From positions 372,001-436,000 of the forward strand of contig NZ_JBIGHX010000003.1 of the NCBI RefSeq assembly GCF_043555885.1: 64,000 nucleotides of DNA, read 5' to 3'. How positions within the stretch are numbered: the first letter of the stretch is position 1; each line of letters begins with the position of its first letter. Below are positions 9,489 through 18,777 of this stretch, piece after piece. The translations under genes were made by a program, and so were the position numbers. The notes beneath the pieces were generated by a model. It was not told the origin of the DNA, ran no database searches, and saw nothing but the letters and a program-made list of their open reading frames with translations. Source of the stretch: Pelomonas lactea. GTDB taxonomy: Bacteria > Pseudomonadota > Gammaproteobacteria > Burkholderiales > Burkholderiaceae_C.

Positions 9489-11803
9489 CGCACGGCGTCG
9501 ATCGCGTCCAGCACCGCCTCGGCCGTGGCCGGTGCGCGCAGCGGCGGGTCGCAGCCCTCCGGCCCGCAGGCAGCGCACGCGTCCTTGATCGCCAGCAGCG
9601 CCGCGAAGCCCAGCAGCAGCGGCGGCTCGCCGACGGCCTTGCTGCGGTGGATGGTCTCGCTCGCGTTGGCCACGCCGAACAGCTCCGTGCGGAACTCGGT
9701 CGGGCAGTCGTTCGCGGTCGGGATCTTGTAGGTGCTGGGCGCGTGCGTGGTCAGCAGGCCCGTCACCGGGTGCCAGACCAGCTCCTCCATCGTCAGCCAG
9801 CCCAGGCCCTGGATGAAGCCGCCTTCGACCTGGCCGATGTCCAGCGCCGGGTTCAGGCTCTGGCCCACGTCGTGCAGGATGTCTGCGCGCGTGATGCGGC
9901 TCTCGCCGGTCAGCGTGTCGACGAGCGCCTCGCAGACGGCGCCGCCCCAGGCGTAGTAGTAGAACGGGTGGCCCTGCAGCCTGGTGCGGTCCCAGTGCAG
10001 GCCGGGCGTCGCGTAGAAGCCGTCGCTCCACAGCTGCACGCGCTTCAGATACGCCGCCGCGACCAGGTCTGCAAACGGCAGCGCCTGCCCGCCGCCGCTG
10101 ACCTGGCCGGCCTCGAACGCGACCAGCTCGGCCGCGCAGCCGAAGCGCTCGGCCGCGAACGCCGCCAGCCTCGCCTTGATCTTGCGCGCCGCGTCCTGCG
10201 CGGCCTTGCCGTTCAGGTCGCTGCCGGTGGACGCGGCCGTGGCCGAGGTGTTGGCCACCTTGCTGGTGTCCGTCGCCGAGCAGCGCACACGGTCGAACGG
10301 CAGACCCAGCTCGTGAGCGACGACCTGCGCCACCTTGGTGTTCAGCCCCTGGCCCATCTCCGTGCCGCCGTGGTTCACGAGCACCGAGCCGTCGGTGTAG
10401 ACATGCACCAGCGCGCCGGCCTGGTTCAGGTGGGCGACGTTGAACGAGATGCCGAACTTGACCGGCGTGAAGGCCAGGCCCTTCTTCAGCACGCGGCTGG
10501 TCGCGTTGAACGCAGCGATCTCGGCGCGGCGTTCGGCGTAGCGGCTGTTGGCCAGCAGTTGCGCCGTCAGCGGCTGCGCGTGCAGCTCCTCGACCTGCTG
10601 GCCGTAGGGCGTCATGTCGCGGCCCGGCGCGTAGAAGTTGCGCTGGCGCACGTCGGCCGCATCCAGCCCCAGCCGGCGCGCGATGCCGTCCAGGATCATC
10701 TCGATCGCGATGGCGCCCTGCGGGCCGCCGAAGCCGCGGAAGGCGGTGTTGCTCTGCGTGTTGGTCTTGGCGCAGAAGCCGTGCATGGCCACGTGCGGCA
10801 GCCAGTAGGCGTTGTCGAAGTGGCACAGCGCGCGGGCCATGACGGGCGCGGACAGGTCGGCGCTGTGGCCGGCGTTGGAGACCAGCTCGATGTCGGCGGC
10901 CAGCACGCGGCCCTCGTCGTCAAAGCCCACGTCCCAGCGATAGTCGAAGCCGTGGCGGCGGCCTGTGATGAGGAAGTCGTCGTCGCGGTCCACGCGCAGC
11001 TTGACCGGCTTCTTCAGCGCCAGCGCGGCCAGCGATGCGACGCAGGCAAACAGCGCCGACTGGCTCTCCTTGCCGCCGAAGCCGCCGCCCATGCGCCGGC
11101 ATTGCACGACGACCCGGTGGGCGGCCCAGCCCACCGCATGCGCGACGAGCTGCTGCATCTCGCTGGGGTGCTGCGTGGAGCAGTGCACCAGCAGGCCCTC
11201 GCCGCCCTCCTGCGGCACGGCCAGGCTGATCTGGCCTTCCAGGTAGAACTGCTCCTGCCCGCCCAGGCTCCATGTGCCGTGCAGTCGGTGCGGCGCCGTG
11301 GCGAGGTGCTCGGCCGGCTCGCCGCGCGTGAGGTGCATGGGCGGCAGCACGTACTGGCCGGCCGCGTGCGCGGCCAGCGCCGTCAGCACCGGCGGCAAGG
11401 GCTCGGCCTGGATGACCTGCTTGGCCAGCGAAGCCGCACGGCGGGCCAGCTCGCGGTTCGTCGCGATGACGGCGAACACCGGCTGGCCGACGTAGCGCAG
11501 CTCGCCATCGGCCAGGATGGGATCGTCATGCAGCAGCGGGCCGCAGTTGTTCGCTCCGGTGATGTCGGCCGCCCTGAACACGGCGACGACGCCGGGCTGC
11601 TGGCGGATGCGTTCGACGTCGATGCTCAGCAGCCGACCATGGGCGATGGGCGACAGCCCCAGCGCCGCGTGCAGCGTGCCGGCGGGTTCGGGCAGGTCGT
11701 CGGTGTACGGCGCGGCACCGCTGACGTGCAGGTGGGCGGATTCGTGAGGCCGCGATGTGCCGACGACGGGCTCAGGCATCAGAAGAACTTCGGGTTTGTT
11801 CAT
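9485..11803 (-). CDS. xdhB: xanthine dehydrogenase, molybdopterin-binding large subunit
   Basis: 772 residues. It is the molybdenum-cofactor subunit that oxidises hypoxanthine and xanthine to urate with the small subunit. Recognisable segments are RPHESAHLHVSG at the N-terminus, GGGFGGKES, NTAFRGFGGPQG, GGTEMGQGLNTKVAQV, and near the C-terminus KAVGEPPLLLG with the probable active-site Glu. The start at 11803 overlaps the xdhA stop (ATGA); a longer frame upstream lies inside xdhA and is rejected. Length matches bacterial XdhB. The insertion chaperone XdhC, often the third gene, does not follow, so it must lie elsewhere. Confidence 0.95.
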   Translation of the reverse strand: MNKPEVLLMPEPVVGTSRPHESAHLHVSGAAPYTDDLPEPAGTLHAALGLSPIAHGRLLSIDVERIRQQPGVVAVFRAADITGANNCGPLLHDDPILADGELRYVGQPVFAVIATNRELARRAASLAKQVIQAEPLPPVLTALAAHAAGQYVLPPMHLTRGEPAEHLATAPHRLHGTWSLGGQEQFYLEGQISLAVPQEGGEGLLVHCSTQHPSEMQQLVAHAVGWAAHRVVVQCRRMGGGFGGKESQSALFACVASLAALALKKPVKLRVDRDDDFLITGRRHGFDYRWDVGFDDEGRVLAADIELVSNAGHSADLSAPVMARALCHFDNAYWLPHVAMHGFCAKTNTQSNTAFRGFGGPQGAIAIEMILDGIARRLGLDAADVRQRNFYAPGRDMTPYGQQVEELHAQPLTAQLLANSRYAERRAEIAAFNATSRVLKKGLAFTPVKFGISFNVAHLNQAGALVHVYTDGSVLVNHGGTEMGQGLNTKVAQVVAHELGLPFDRVRCSATDTSKVANTSATAASTGSDLNGKAAQDAARKIKARLAAFAAERFGCAAELVAFEAGQVSGGGQALPFADLVAAAYLKRVQLWSDGFYATPGLHWDRTRLQGHPFYYYAWGGAVCEALVDTLTGESRITRADILHDVGQSLNPALDIGQVEGGFIQGLGWLTMEELVWHPVTGLLTTHAPSTYKIPTANDCPTEFRTELFGVANASETIHRSKAVGEPPLLLGFAALLAIKDACAACGPEGCDPPLRAPATAEAVLDAIDAVR

Positions 11804-13266
11804 GTCGCCAACCTCGCGCTGCGCCACACGGTGATGGTGCGGCGGTCCAGGCTCTCCAGCCACAGCTTGCGCAGCAGGTTCTGCGCGACCTTCATGCGGT
11901 AGTTGTCGGACGCGCGCATGTCGGTCATGGGCTTGAAGTCGTTGGGCAGCGCGGCAGCCGCCGCCTCGGCGGTGGCTTCCACCCAGGGCTGGCCGACGAC
12001 GGCGGCCTCGGCCGCTGCCGCGCGCTTGACGATGGCCGCCATGCCGCCGAACACGAAGCGCGCCTGCTGCACCGTGCCGTTGCGCAGCTGCAGCGCCAGC
12101 ACGGCGCAGACGGCGGAGATGTCGCTGTCATGCCGCTTGGAGACCTTGTGCGCGCTGATGGCCCAGCTGGTGTCGGGCTTGGGCACCCACAGCGCCTCGA
12201 CGAACTCGCCGGGCTGCAGGTCCTTCTTCATGTAGTCCAGGTAGAAGTCCTGCAGCGGCAGGCGGCGCTGCAGGTCGCCCTTGCGCAGCAGCACGTCCGC
12301 GCCCAGCGCGATGAGGGCCGGTGCGCCATCGCCGATGGGCGAGCCGTTGGCGATGTTGCCGCCCAGCGTGCCGGCATGGCGTACCGGCGGCGACGCGAAG
12401 CGCCGCCACAGCTCGGCGAGAGACGGTGCCAGTGCCGTCAGCGCGGCCCAGGCGTCTTCCAGCGAGGCCGCAGCACCTATCCACAGGCCGGCGTCTTCCT
12501 CGCGGATGGCCTTCAGCGCTTCGACGCGGCCCGTGTAGATCAGCGCCGGCAGCTCGCGGAACTGCTTGTTGACCCACAGGCCGATGTCGGTGGAGCCGGC
12601 CAGCAGCGTGGCCTGCGGAGAGGCCTCGCGCAGCAGTGCCAGGTCGGCCACGCTTTGCGGCGCGTGGAAGCGCTGGCCGGCGTGTTCGTAGGCCAGCGGC
12701 GCGTCGTTGGCCAGGTCTCGCAGCGCGGCGGTGATGGGCTCGCGGTCGATGAGGCGGGCCGGCGCGTCGAACATCTGCTCGCCGGCATCCAGGATGGGCC
12801 GGTAGCCGGTGCAGCGGCAGAGGTTGCCGGCCAGGTCGTCGGCCAGCTGCTGCCGGTCCGGCCGCGTGTCGGCGGCCTGGTGGCGCTCGTAGCAGGCCGT
12901 CATCGTCATGACGAAGCCGGGCGTGCAGAAGCCGCACTGCGAGCCGTGGCAGTTCACCAGCGCCTGCTGGGCGGGGTTGAGCTGCCCGGGGCCGCCCACG
13001 TCTTCCACCGTCAGCAGCGCGCGGCCGTCCAGCGTGGGCAGGAACTGCGTGCAGGCATTGACATTGCGTAGCTGTAGCTGGCCGGCGGCGTCCAGCTCAC
13101 CCTGGATGACGGTGCAGGCGCCGCAGTCGCCCTCGGCGCAGCCCTCCTTGGTGCCGGTGCAGGCGGCGTGCTCGCGCAGGTACTGCAGGACCGTCGTCGT
13201 GGTCGGCAGGCCGGCCACCTCGACGACCTGGCCGCGGTGGAAGAAACGGATGGGGCGGGTATTCAT
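11800..13266 (-). CDS. xdhA: xanthine dehydrogenase, [2Fe-2S]/FAD small subunit
   Basis: 488 residues. It transfers electrons from the molybdenum centre to NAD+ through two iron-sulfur clusters and FAD. Cluster ligands are visible: Cys43, Cys48, Cys51 and Cys72 (EGCAEGDCGACTV ... NACTQF), and Cys111, Cys114, Cys150 and Cys152 (GSQCGFCTPG ... NLCRCTGYRP). The FAD domain follows, with LLAGSTDIGLWVNKQ and GGNIANGSPIGD. It is divergent from guaD with only 39 bp between starts and overlaps xdhB by 4 bp. Together with guaD it forms the guanine-to-xanthine-to-urate route. Confidence 0.95.
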   Translation of the reverse strand: MNTRPIRFFHRGQVVEVAGLPTTTTVLQYLREHAACTGTKEGCAEGDCGACTVIQGELDAAGQLQLRNVNACTQFLPTLDGRALLTVEDVGGPGQLNPAQQALVNCHGSQCGFCTPGFVMTMTACYERHQAADTRPDRQQLADDLAGNLCRCTGYRPILDAGEQMFDAPARLIDREPITAALRDLANDAPLAYEHAGQRFHAPQSVADLALLREASPQATLLAGSTDIGLWVNKQFRELPALIYTGRVEALKAIREEDAGLWIGAAASLEDAWAALTALAPSLAELWRRFASPPVRHAGTLGGNIANGSPIGDGAPALIALGADVLLRKGDLQRRLPLQDFYLDYMKKDLQPGEFVEALWVPKPDTSWAISAHKVSKRHDSDISAVCAVLALQLRNGTVQQARFVFGGMAAIVKRAAAAEAAVVGQPWVEATAEAAAAALPNDFKPMTDMRASDNYRMKVAQNLLRKLWLESLDRRTITVWRSARLAT

Positions 13267-13305
13267 GCTGGCCTCGATTGTCCGACCTTGCCTCAGAATT
13301 GCCAT

Positions 13306-14622
13306 ATGAGTTTTACTAACCAGAAAAACTTTGCCCATACACCAACCGAGCCGCGGCGCTGGGCGTTGCGGGGCGACCTGCTGGACTTCACCGCCGCACC
13401 CGGCTGGGGCGACACCACGGCCGCCGCGGTGCGTTTCGACCGCGACCACTGGCTGCTGATCGAGGACGGCCGCATCGTCGGCCGCCAGGCGCAGGCGCCC
13501 GACGCCAGCTGGGCGCGCAAGGACCATGCCGGCCAGCTGGTGCTGCCGGGCTTCATCGACACCCATGTCCACTGCCCGCAGTTGGAGGTCATCGCCTCCT
13601 ATGGCACGGAGCTGCTGGACTGGCTGGAGCGCTACACCTTCCCCAGCGAATGCGCGTTCGCCGACCCGGCGCGCAGCCGCGCCGGCGCCGAGCTGTTCCT
13701 GGACGCGCTGCTGGCCAGCGGCACGACGTCGGCCGTGGTGTTCGCCACGGTGCACAAGACGTCGGCCGAGGCCCTGTTCCAGGGCGCGATGACGCGCGGC
13801 ATGCGGCTCATCACCGGCAAGGTGCTGATGGACCGCCACGCGCCCGATGGCCTGCGCGACGACGTCACCCAGGCCGAGCGCGACTGCGTGGACCTGATCC
13901 AGCGCTTCCACGGCCAGGCCCGGCTGTCGTATGCGGTGACGGTGCGCTTCGCACCCACCAGCACGCCCGAGCAGCTGGCCATGGCCGGCGCGCTGTGCCG
14001 CTCGGACGCCAGCCTCTACATGCAGACCCACGTGGCCGAGAACCGCGCCGAGGTCGAGTGGGTGGCCCGGCTCTTCCCCGAGGCGCGCAGCTACCTGGAT
14101 GTCTACGAGCGCGTGGGCCTGGTGCACGAGCGCGCGGTGCTGGCCCACGGCATCTGGCTGGACGATGCCGACAAGCGCCTCATCGCCGAGCGCGGCGCGC
14201 AGGTGGCGCATTGCCCGTCCAGCAACCTGTTCCTGGGCAGCGGGCTGTTCGACTGGTCCGGCGCGGGGTTCAACGTCAGCCTGGCGTCCGACGTGGGCGG
14301 CGGCACCAGCTTGAGCCTGCCGCGCAACATGGGCGACGCCTACAAGATCCAGGCGCTGCGCGGCCAGCGGCTGACGGCCTGGACGGCGCTGCATGCCGCC
14401 ACGCGTGGCGCGGCCGAGGCGCTGCAGTTGGGCGACGAGATCGGCGGGCTGTCGGTAGGACAGGCGGCCGACCTGTGCGTGTGGGACTGGGCGCAAGGCC
14501 CCGTGGCCCAGGCGCGCGACGCCGCGGCCCGCGAGCTGCACGAGCGCGTCTTCGCGTGGATGACGCTGGCCGACGAGCGCAACCTGGCGGCCTGCTACGT
14601 GGCCGGCCGTCAGCGCGTCTGA
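13306..14622 (+). CDS. guaD: guanine deaminase
   Basis: 438 residues of the amidohydrolase superfamily. It converts guanine to xanthine and ammonia, feeding the adjacent xanthine dehydrogenase. The metal-binding DTHVHCPQ motif places His87 and His89; further ligands and substrate contacts lie in MQTHVAENRAEVEW, LAHGIWL, HCPSSNLFLGSG and SDVGGGTS. Length is normal. ATG 13306 is chosen because upstream in-frame codons fall within the divergent xdhA coding region. The 39-bp divergent spacer suggests shared control by purine availability; no operator was recognised there. Confidence 0.95.
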   Translation: MSFTNQKNFAHTPTEPRRWALRGDLLDFTAAPGWGDTTAAAVRFDRDHWLLIEDGRIVGRQAQAPDASWARKDHAGQLVLPGFIDTHVHCPQLEVIASYGTELLDWLERYTFPSECAFADPARSRAGAELFLDALLASGTTSAVVFATVHKTSAEALFQGAMTRGMRLITGKVLMDRHAPDGLRDDVTQAERDCVDLIQRFHGQARLSYAVTVRFAPTSTPEQLAMAGALCRSDASLYMQTHVAENRAEVEWVARLFPEARSYLDVYERVGLVHERAVLAHGIWLDDADKRLIAERGAQVAHCPSSNLFLGSGLFDWSGAGFNVSLASDVGGGTSLSLPRNMGDAYKIQALRGQRLTAWTALHAATRGAAEALQLGDEIGGLSVGQAADLCVWDWAQGPVAQARDAAARELHERVFAWMTLADERNLAACYVAGRQRV

Positions 14623-14719
14623 CGGCCCGTCCCGGCGGATCGCCGCTCCGTCGCAAGCCGCGTGAACCGGCACTCGGCGGCGCGTAGCCTGCGGGCTGTT
14701 CGCTCAAAGGAGTTCCGCG

Positions 14720-14911
14720 ATGTTCGGCTTTCTGCTCTGGTGCCTGCTGTTCGTCGTCTGCTGGCCGCTGGCCATCGGTGCGCTGCTGCTGTGGCCGCTG
14801 GTGTGGCTGCTCCTGCTGCCGTTGCGGCTGCTGGGCATCGCGGTGGACGGCGTGTTCGCGCTGCTGCGCGCCATCGTCATGCTGCCGGCGCGCGTGCTGG
14901 GCGGCCGTTAG
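14720..14911 (+). CDS. small hydrophobic membrane protein
   Basis: 63 residues, almost entirely Leu/Val/Trp/Phe, with two closely spaced membrane segments and a basic C-terminus (ARVLGGR). A strong AAAGGAG Shine-Dalgarno lies nine bases before the ATG, which supports translation. No family is recognised. It stands alone between guaD and the leftward cheW-like gene. Confidence 0.6.
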   Translation: MFGFLLWCLLFVVCWPLAIGALLLWPLVWLLLLPLRLLGIAVDGVFALLRAIVMLPARVLGGR

Positions 14912-15016
14912 GGAGGGCCGCGACGGCGGCGTTCACCGTGTCGTCGAGGCCGTGATGGGCGCGGCCCTCGCGCAGCGGCCGCCGGCGCGTCCGCTGGTGC
15001 ATGCCAGGAGCGTGGG

Positions 15017-15493
15017 TCAGAGATGGCGCAGCAGCGCGGCCAGGTCCGTCAGCTGCAGCAGCCGGGGGCCGTCGGCGCCGTCCACCGTGGCCAGGGCGAC
15101 GATGAAGCCATCATCCGTCGCGCTGCCCAGCGCAGGGCAGGGCTGGATGTGCCCGGGCTGCAGCGCCACGACGTCGGACACTGCATCCACCACCAGGCCC
15201 AGCGTGCGGCTCGCGACATTGACGACCACGGTGACGGTGTCGATGCCGTTCTCGGCCGGCAGCCCGAGGTGGCGTCGCAGGTCCACGATGGGCACGATGG
15301 CACCGCGCAGATTCATGACTCCCAGCAGATGGCCGGCCGCGTTGGCGATGCGCGTCGGGGCCTCGTAGCGGCGTATCTCCTGGACTGCCAGGATGTCGAT
15401 GCCGTATTCCTCGGCGCCAAGCCGCGAGGTGAGGACCTCGCGCGAGGCCGCGCTGGCAACTGCCGTGTGTTCGATGACGGTGAGTGCTGTCAT
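15017..15493 (-). CDS. CheW-like chemotaxis coupling protein
   Basis: 158 residues making a single CheW domain: LGAEEYGIDILAVQEIRRYE, GVMNLRGAIVPIVDLRRHLG and GLVVDAVSDVVALQP all match the family. CheW proteins link chemoreceptors to the kinase CheA at the inner membrane. No cheA, mcp or flagellar gene is nearby, so this is an isolated copy. It may serve a remote array or act as an adaptor for the signalling genes it diverges from. ATG 15493 is preferred; an in-frame TTG at 15514 would add seven residues. Confidence 0.88.
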   Translation of the reverse strand: MTALTVIEHTAVASAASREVLTSRLGAEEYGIDILAVQEIRRYEAPTRIANAAGHLLGVMNLRGAIVPIVDLRRHLGLPAENGIDTVTVVVNVASRTLGLVVDAVSDVVALQPGHIQPCPALGSATDDGFIVALATVDGADGPRLLQLTDLAALLRHL

Positions 15494-15528
15494 GGGCTGC
15501 TTCGCTGAATTCAATCGCTATATTTGAT

Positions 15529-15547
15529 ATTTTTGAAATACAAAAAT
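15529..15547. repeat. perfect inverted repeat in the cheW upstream region
   Basis: Seven-base arms ATTTTTG and CAAAAAT surround AAATA, 36 bp upstream of the cheW-like start. It may be an operator, or a hairpin in the 5' leader. Confidence 0.5.
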
Positions 15548-15798
15548 CCAGCCCCGCGGTCGCGATTCCGTGACGCTTTGCGCACTCGCACCACCGGCGC
15601 GTCGCACGGCTTGCGGCCGGTGGGCGGCGGCCCGGCCTGGTTGGGGCCCGGTGGGCATCACCGGCAGAGGATCGCGCCGCAGCGCCAGCAAACGCCCGGC
15701 CATGCGTCGATCCCGCGTCAGCCGCCCGGCGTGCGGTGCTCGCCAGTGCCCGACGTGAGCATTTGTGCGCGGCCGGACGCCCACGGCAGCGCCCCGAT

Positions 15799-15828
15799 TT
15801 GCCATTTTGAATTGATAGAAGTGATAAT
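15799..15828 (+). promoter_or_regulatory. sigma70-like promoter for the response regulator/HD-GYP/kinase operon
   Basis: TTGCCA (15799-15804), an 18-bp spacer and GATAAT (15823-15828), 35 bp before the GTG start. It sits in a locally AT-rich patch. Confidence 0.5.
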
Positions 15829-15863
15829 TGCGACCAGCCACTGATGGCTTCAAGGGGTGCCGC

Positions 15864-16244
15864 GTGAAGAAGATCCTCATCGTCGAAGACCACTCGGACA
15901 TCCGCCGACTCATCCGGCTGACGCTGGAGTTCGAGGACTACGAGATCCGGGAGGCCGCCGACGGGCCGACGGCGCTGCGCATCGCGGCCGAACTGCAGCC
16001 CGACCTGGTGCTGCTGGACGTCATGATGCCGGGCCCGCTGGACGGGCTGGACGTGTGCCGCCATCTCAAGTCCGGCGACTTCCCGGTGACGCCCCGCATC
16101 CTCATGCTCAGTGCGCGCTGTCATGCCGGCGACCGCACGGCCGGCATGGAGGCGGGCGCCGACATGTACCTTGTCAAGCCGTTCAGCCCGCTGCAGTTGA
16201 TCGACTGCATCGCCGATCTGTGCGCGCTGGCCGGGGAGCAATGA
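15864..16244 (+). CDS. single-domain response regulator (CheY-like)
   Basis: 126 residues, one receiver domain only. The acidic residues VEDHSD, phosphoacceptor Asp52 (LVLLDVMMPG) and the conserved Lys in MYLVKPFSP are all present, so it should be phosphorylatable. The GTG start at 15864 has AAGGGG about six bases upstream and matches the usual length; an upstream TTG would add twelve unlikely residues. The next gene begins one base after its stop, so it is the first gene of a three-gene signalling operon. With no output domain it probably works by protein contact, perhaps with the HD-GYP enzyme. Confidence 0.9.
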   Translation: MKKILIVEDHSDIRRLIRLTLEFEDYEIREAADGPTALRIAAELQPDLVLLDVMMPGPLDGLDVCRHLKSGDFPVTPRILMLSARCHAGDRTAGMEAGADMYLVKPFSPLQLIDCIADLCALAGEQ

Positions 16245-16245
16245 C

Positions 16246-17004
16246 ATGTCCGCCGAGCTGTCAACACTGCCCGCCAGCCGCACCTTCGACGACGCTGCCG
16301 CCGCGCAGATGGAGCGCATCGTCGTGGACCTGCGCCGCATGTACCAGGAGCGCAACGAGGCTTTGCGCGAGGTCACCCGCGCCCACCACGAGGCCCTGCT
16401 GCGCCTGGCGCTGGCGGCGGACTTCCGCGACGACGACACCGGTGTGCACATGGTGCGCATCGGCTATCTGGCCGAGGCACTGGCCCTCGCGCTGGGCCAG
16501 TCCGCCGCGTTCGCCCGCATGCTGCGGCATGCCGCCCCCATGCACGATGTGGGCAAGATCGGCATTTCCGATGCCATCCTGAAGAAACCCGGTGGCTACA
16601 CGCCCGACGAGCGCCTGGCGATGAACCAGCACGCCGAGATCGGCGCGGGCATCCTGGGGCGCTCGCGGGTGCCGCTGTTCCAACTGGCCGCCGAGGTGGC
16701 GCTGACGCACCACGAGCGCTGGGACGGCGGCGGGTACCCGCGCCGGCTCAGTGGCGAGGACATCCCGCTGTCGGGCCGCATCGTCGCGGTGGTGGACTTC
16801 TTCGATGCGCTGACGATGGACCGCTGCTACCGCAAGGCGTTCGCGGAAGACGTGGCGCTGCGCATGCTCATCGACCAGCGGGGCAAGGCCTTCGACCCCA
16901 CCGTCGTCGACACGTTCCTGCGCGAAGCCCCCGCCTTGATCGCGCTGCGCGAGCAGATCAACCGGCAGCCGCCCAGCTTCGAAGACCTGGCGGAACTGGA
17001 CTGA
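16246..17004 (+). CDS. HD-GYP cyclic-di-GMP phosphodiesterase
   Basis: 252 residues. An N-terminal helix (about 18-50, probably a coiled coil) is followed by a complete HD-GYP domain: His68, the HD pair His100-Asp101 in HDVGKIGI, HHERWDGGGYPRRLSG (GYP at 163-165) and VDFFDALTMDR. Such enzymes hydrolyse cyclic di-GMP and so favour motility over biofilm. It has no receiver of its own. The CheY-like protein encoded one base upstream likely supplies it, mimicking the common REC-HD-GYP fusion split into two genes. Confidence 0.92.
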   Translation: MSAELSTLPASRTFDDAAAAQMERIVVDLRRMYQERNEALREVTRAHHEALLRLALAADFRDDDTGVHMVRIGYLAEALALALGQSAAFARMLRHAAPMHDVGKIGISDAILKKPGGYTPDERLAMNQHAEIGAGILGRSRVPLFQLAAEVALTHHERWDGGGYPRRLSGEDIPLSGRIVAVVDFFDALTMDRCYRKAFAEDVALRMLIDQRGKAFDPTVVDTFLREAPALIALREQINRQPPSFEDLAELD

Positions 17005-17034
17005 CGCGACGGCAGCAGCGACGCGGAGGGGCGC

Positions 17035-18759
17035 ATGGACGGGACCCGGCAATTGCGGTGGCGAGCCCTGCCCCGGCAGGGGCTGGGCGGGTTGCGCCAG
17101 CGAGTGGGTGCCTGGGCGGCGCCGTTGACGCTGGCCGCCGCCGCGGCGCTGGCAGGCCTCGCCCACCATCTGCCGGGCTGGCCTTGCGCAGAGGGGCTGG
17201 CGCTGTTGACCGCCCTGGGCAGCCTGTTGGCGCTGCAGCGCGAGCGGCGTGCCCGCGAGCAGTCGGCGCTGCGCGAGCGCGAGCTCGACGTGCTGCTCGG
17301 CAGCGTGCAGGAGCTGATCTTCCGCACCGATGCGAGCGGCGCCATCACCTATGTCAACGCGCGCTGGATCGCCGTCAGCGATGCCAGCGTCGACGCGGCA
17401 CGCGGCCGGCTGCTGTGGGACCTGGTGGTGCCGGCCGATCGGCAGCGCGCGCTGGCGCTGTTCCGCCTGGACGACAACGTTGGCATGCGCCATGGGCAGG
17501 TCTGCATCCCGGCGCCCGATGGCCAGCCGCGGCACTTCAAGGTGGCGGTGCTGCCCCTGCTGGCCGAGGGGCGCGTCATCGGGTTCGCCGGCAGCGCGAT
17601 CGACTTCAGCGAGCGCGTGGCCTTCGACCAGCAGCTGCAGCATCAGCTCGCGTTCTCCGCGCTGCTGCTGGAGCTGAGCCCGCTGCCGGTGTCCATGTTC
17701 GATGCGCAGGGGCGCTACGTGATGGTGAACCAGGCCTGGGAGAGCTTTGTGGGGCGTCCGCGAGCGCAGGTCATCGGTGCCTACGCCGGCCACTTCCTGT
17801 CCAGCCAAGAGGCGCGCATCCACGCCGAGCAGGATGCCCTGCTGATGGCCCAGGGCGGCCGGCTGCGCTACGAGACCCAGGTGCGGCATGGCGACGGGTC
17901 GCTGCGCGACATGGTCATCACCAAGGTGCGGGTGCCTGGCGAGGATGGCGCAGCCACCGGCATCCTGTGCACGCTGATGGACGTCAGCGAGTTCCGCACC
18001 GCCGAGCGGGCCACGCGCGAGGCGCGCGACGCCGCCGAGCAGGCCTCGCGCGTCAAGTCGGAGTTTGTCGCCAACATCAGCCACGAGCTGCGCACGCCGC
18101 TGCAGGCCATCCTGGGCTTTTCGGAGCTGGGCCTCACACGCGGGCGCGACAATGCCCGGCTGGCCGGCATGTTCAGCGACATCCACCGCTCCGGACAGCG
18201 CATGCTGGCCCTCGTCAACGACCTGCTGGACGTCTCCAAGATCGAGAGCGCCATCGGCACGATGGAGCTGCAGCGCTGCGACCTGCGGACGCTGGTGCAG
18301 GCCGTGCTGCTGGAGCTTGATCCTCTGCTGGGCCAGCGCCGGCTGCGCGTGGCGCTGCAGCTGGCCGGCGAGCCGCTGGTCGGCCGCGTCGACCCGCTGC
18401 GCATGCACCAGGCCGTGCGCAACGTGGTCGCCAACGCGATCAGGTTCTCGCCCGAGGGCGGCGAGCTGGCCATCCAGGCCTGTGCGGCAACGCCGGACGA
18501 GTTCGTGCTGACGGTCGCCGACCGCGGCCCCGGCATCCCGCCGGCGGAGCTGGAATCCATCTTCGATGCCTTCGTGCAGTCCAGCCTCACGAAGGACGGC
18601 TCCGGCGGCACGGGGCTGGGCCTGGCCATCTGCCGCAAGATCATCGACGTGCACGGCGGACACATCGTGGCGGCCAACCGCGACGGCGGCGGCGCCGTGT
18701 TCAGCATCCGGCTGCCGCTGTGCGCGCCGGGCGACTCGCAGGTGCAGACGCAGTACTGA
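17035..18759 (+). CDS. PAS-domain sensor histidine kinase
   Basis: 574 residues. One or two N-terminal hydrophobic segments (about 28-65), two PAS domains (about 80-200 and 205-325), then HisKA with ISHELRTPLQ (His350) and an HATPase_c domain with NVVANAIRFSPEGG, DRGPGIPP and GTGLGLAIC. The protein ends after the ATPase with no attached receiver. It starts 30 bp after the HD-GYP gene behind a GGAGG ribosome site, so it is the third gene of the operon and the likely kinase for the single-domain regulator at its head. No extracytoplasmic sensor domain of any size is evident, suggesting the PAS domains sense a cytoplasmic signal. Confidence 0.92.
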   Translation: MDGTRQLRWRALPRQGLGGLRQRVGAWAAPLTLAAAAALAGLAHHLPGWPCAEGLALLTALGSLLALQRERRAREQSALRERELDVLLGSVQELIFRTDASGAITYVNARWIAVSDASVDAARGRLLWDLVVPADRQRALALFRLDDNVGMRHGQVCIPAPDGQPRHFKVAVLPLLAEGRVIGFAGSAIDFSERVAFDQQLQHQLAFSALLLELSPLPVSMFDAQGRYVMVNQAWESFVGRPRAQVIGAYAGHFLSSQEARIHAEQDALLMAQGGRLRYETQVRHGDGSLRDMVITKVRVPGEDGAATGILCTLMDVSEFRTAERATREARDAAEQASRVKSEFVANISHELRTPLQAILGFSELGLTRGRDNARLAGMFSDIHRSGQRMLALVNDLLDVSKIESAIGTMELQRCDLRTLVQAVLLELDPLLGQRRLRVALQLAGEPLVGRVDPLRMHQAVRNVVANAIRFSPEGGELAIQACAATPDEFVLTVADRGPGIPPAELESIFDAFVQSSLTKDGSGGTGLGLAICRKIIDVHGGHIVAANRDGGGAVFSIRLPLCAPGDSQVQTQY

Positions 18760-18777
18760 GCGCGTCGCCGCGCCCGG

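Larger units (their letters stand above)
15494..15863. other. 370-bp divergent regulatory region between cheW-like and response-regulator genes
   Basis: No convincing reading frame. Both ends are AT-rich while the centre is GC-rich. On the left is the perfect inverted repeat ATTTTTG-AAATA-CAAAAAT (15529-15547). On the right is a promoter-like element (15799-15828). The length and the two AT-rich islands fit independent promoters for the two divergent transcripts. Confidence 0.55.

Noticed and set aside
9485..11803. xdhC expected after xdhB
   Set aside because: The following frame is clearly an Amidase_2 lipoprotein; no XdhC/CoxI-like sequence is present in the window.
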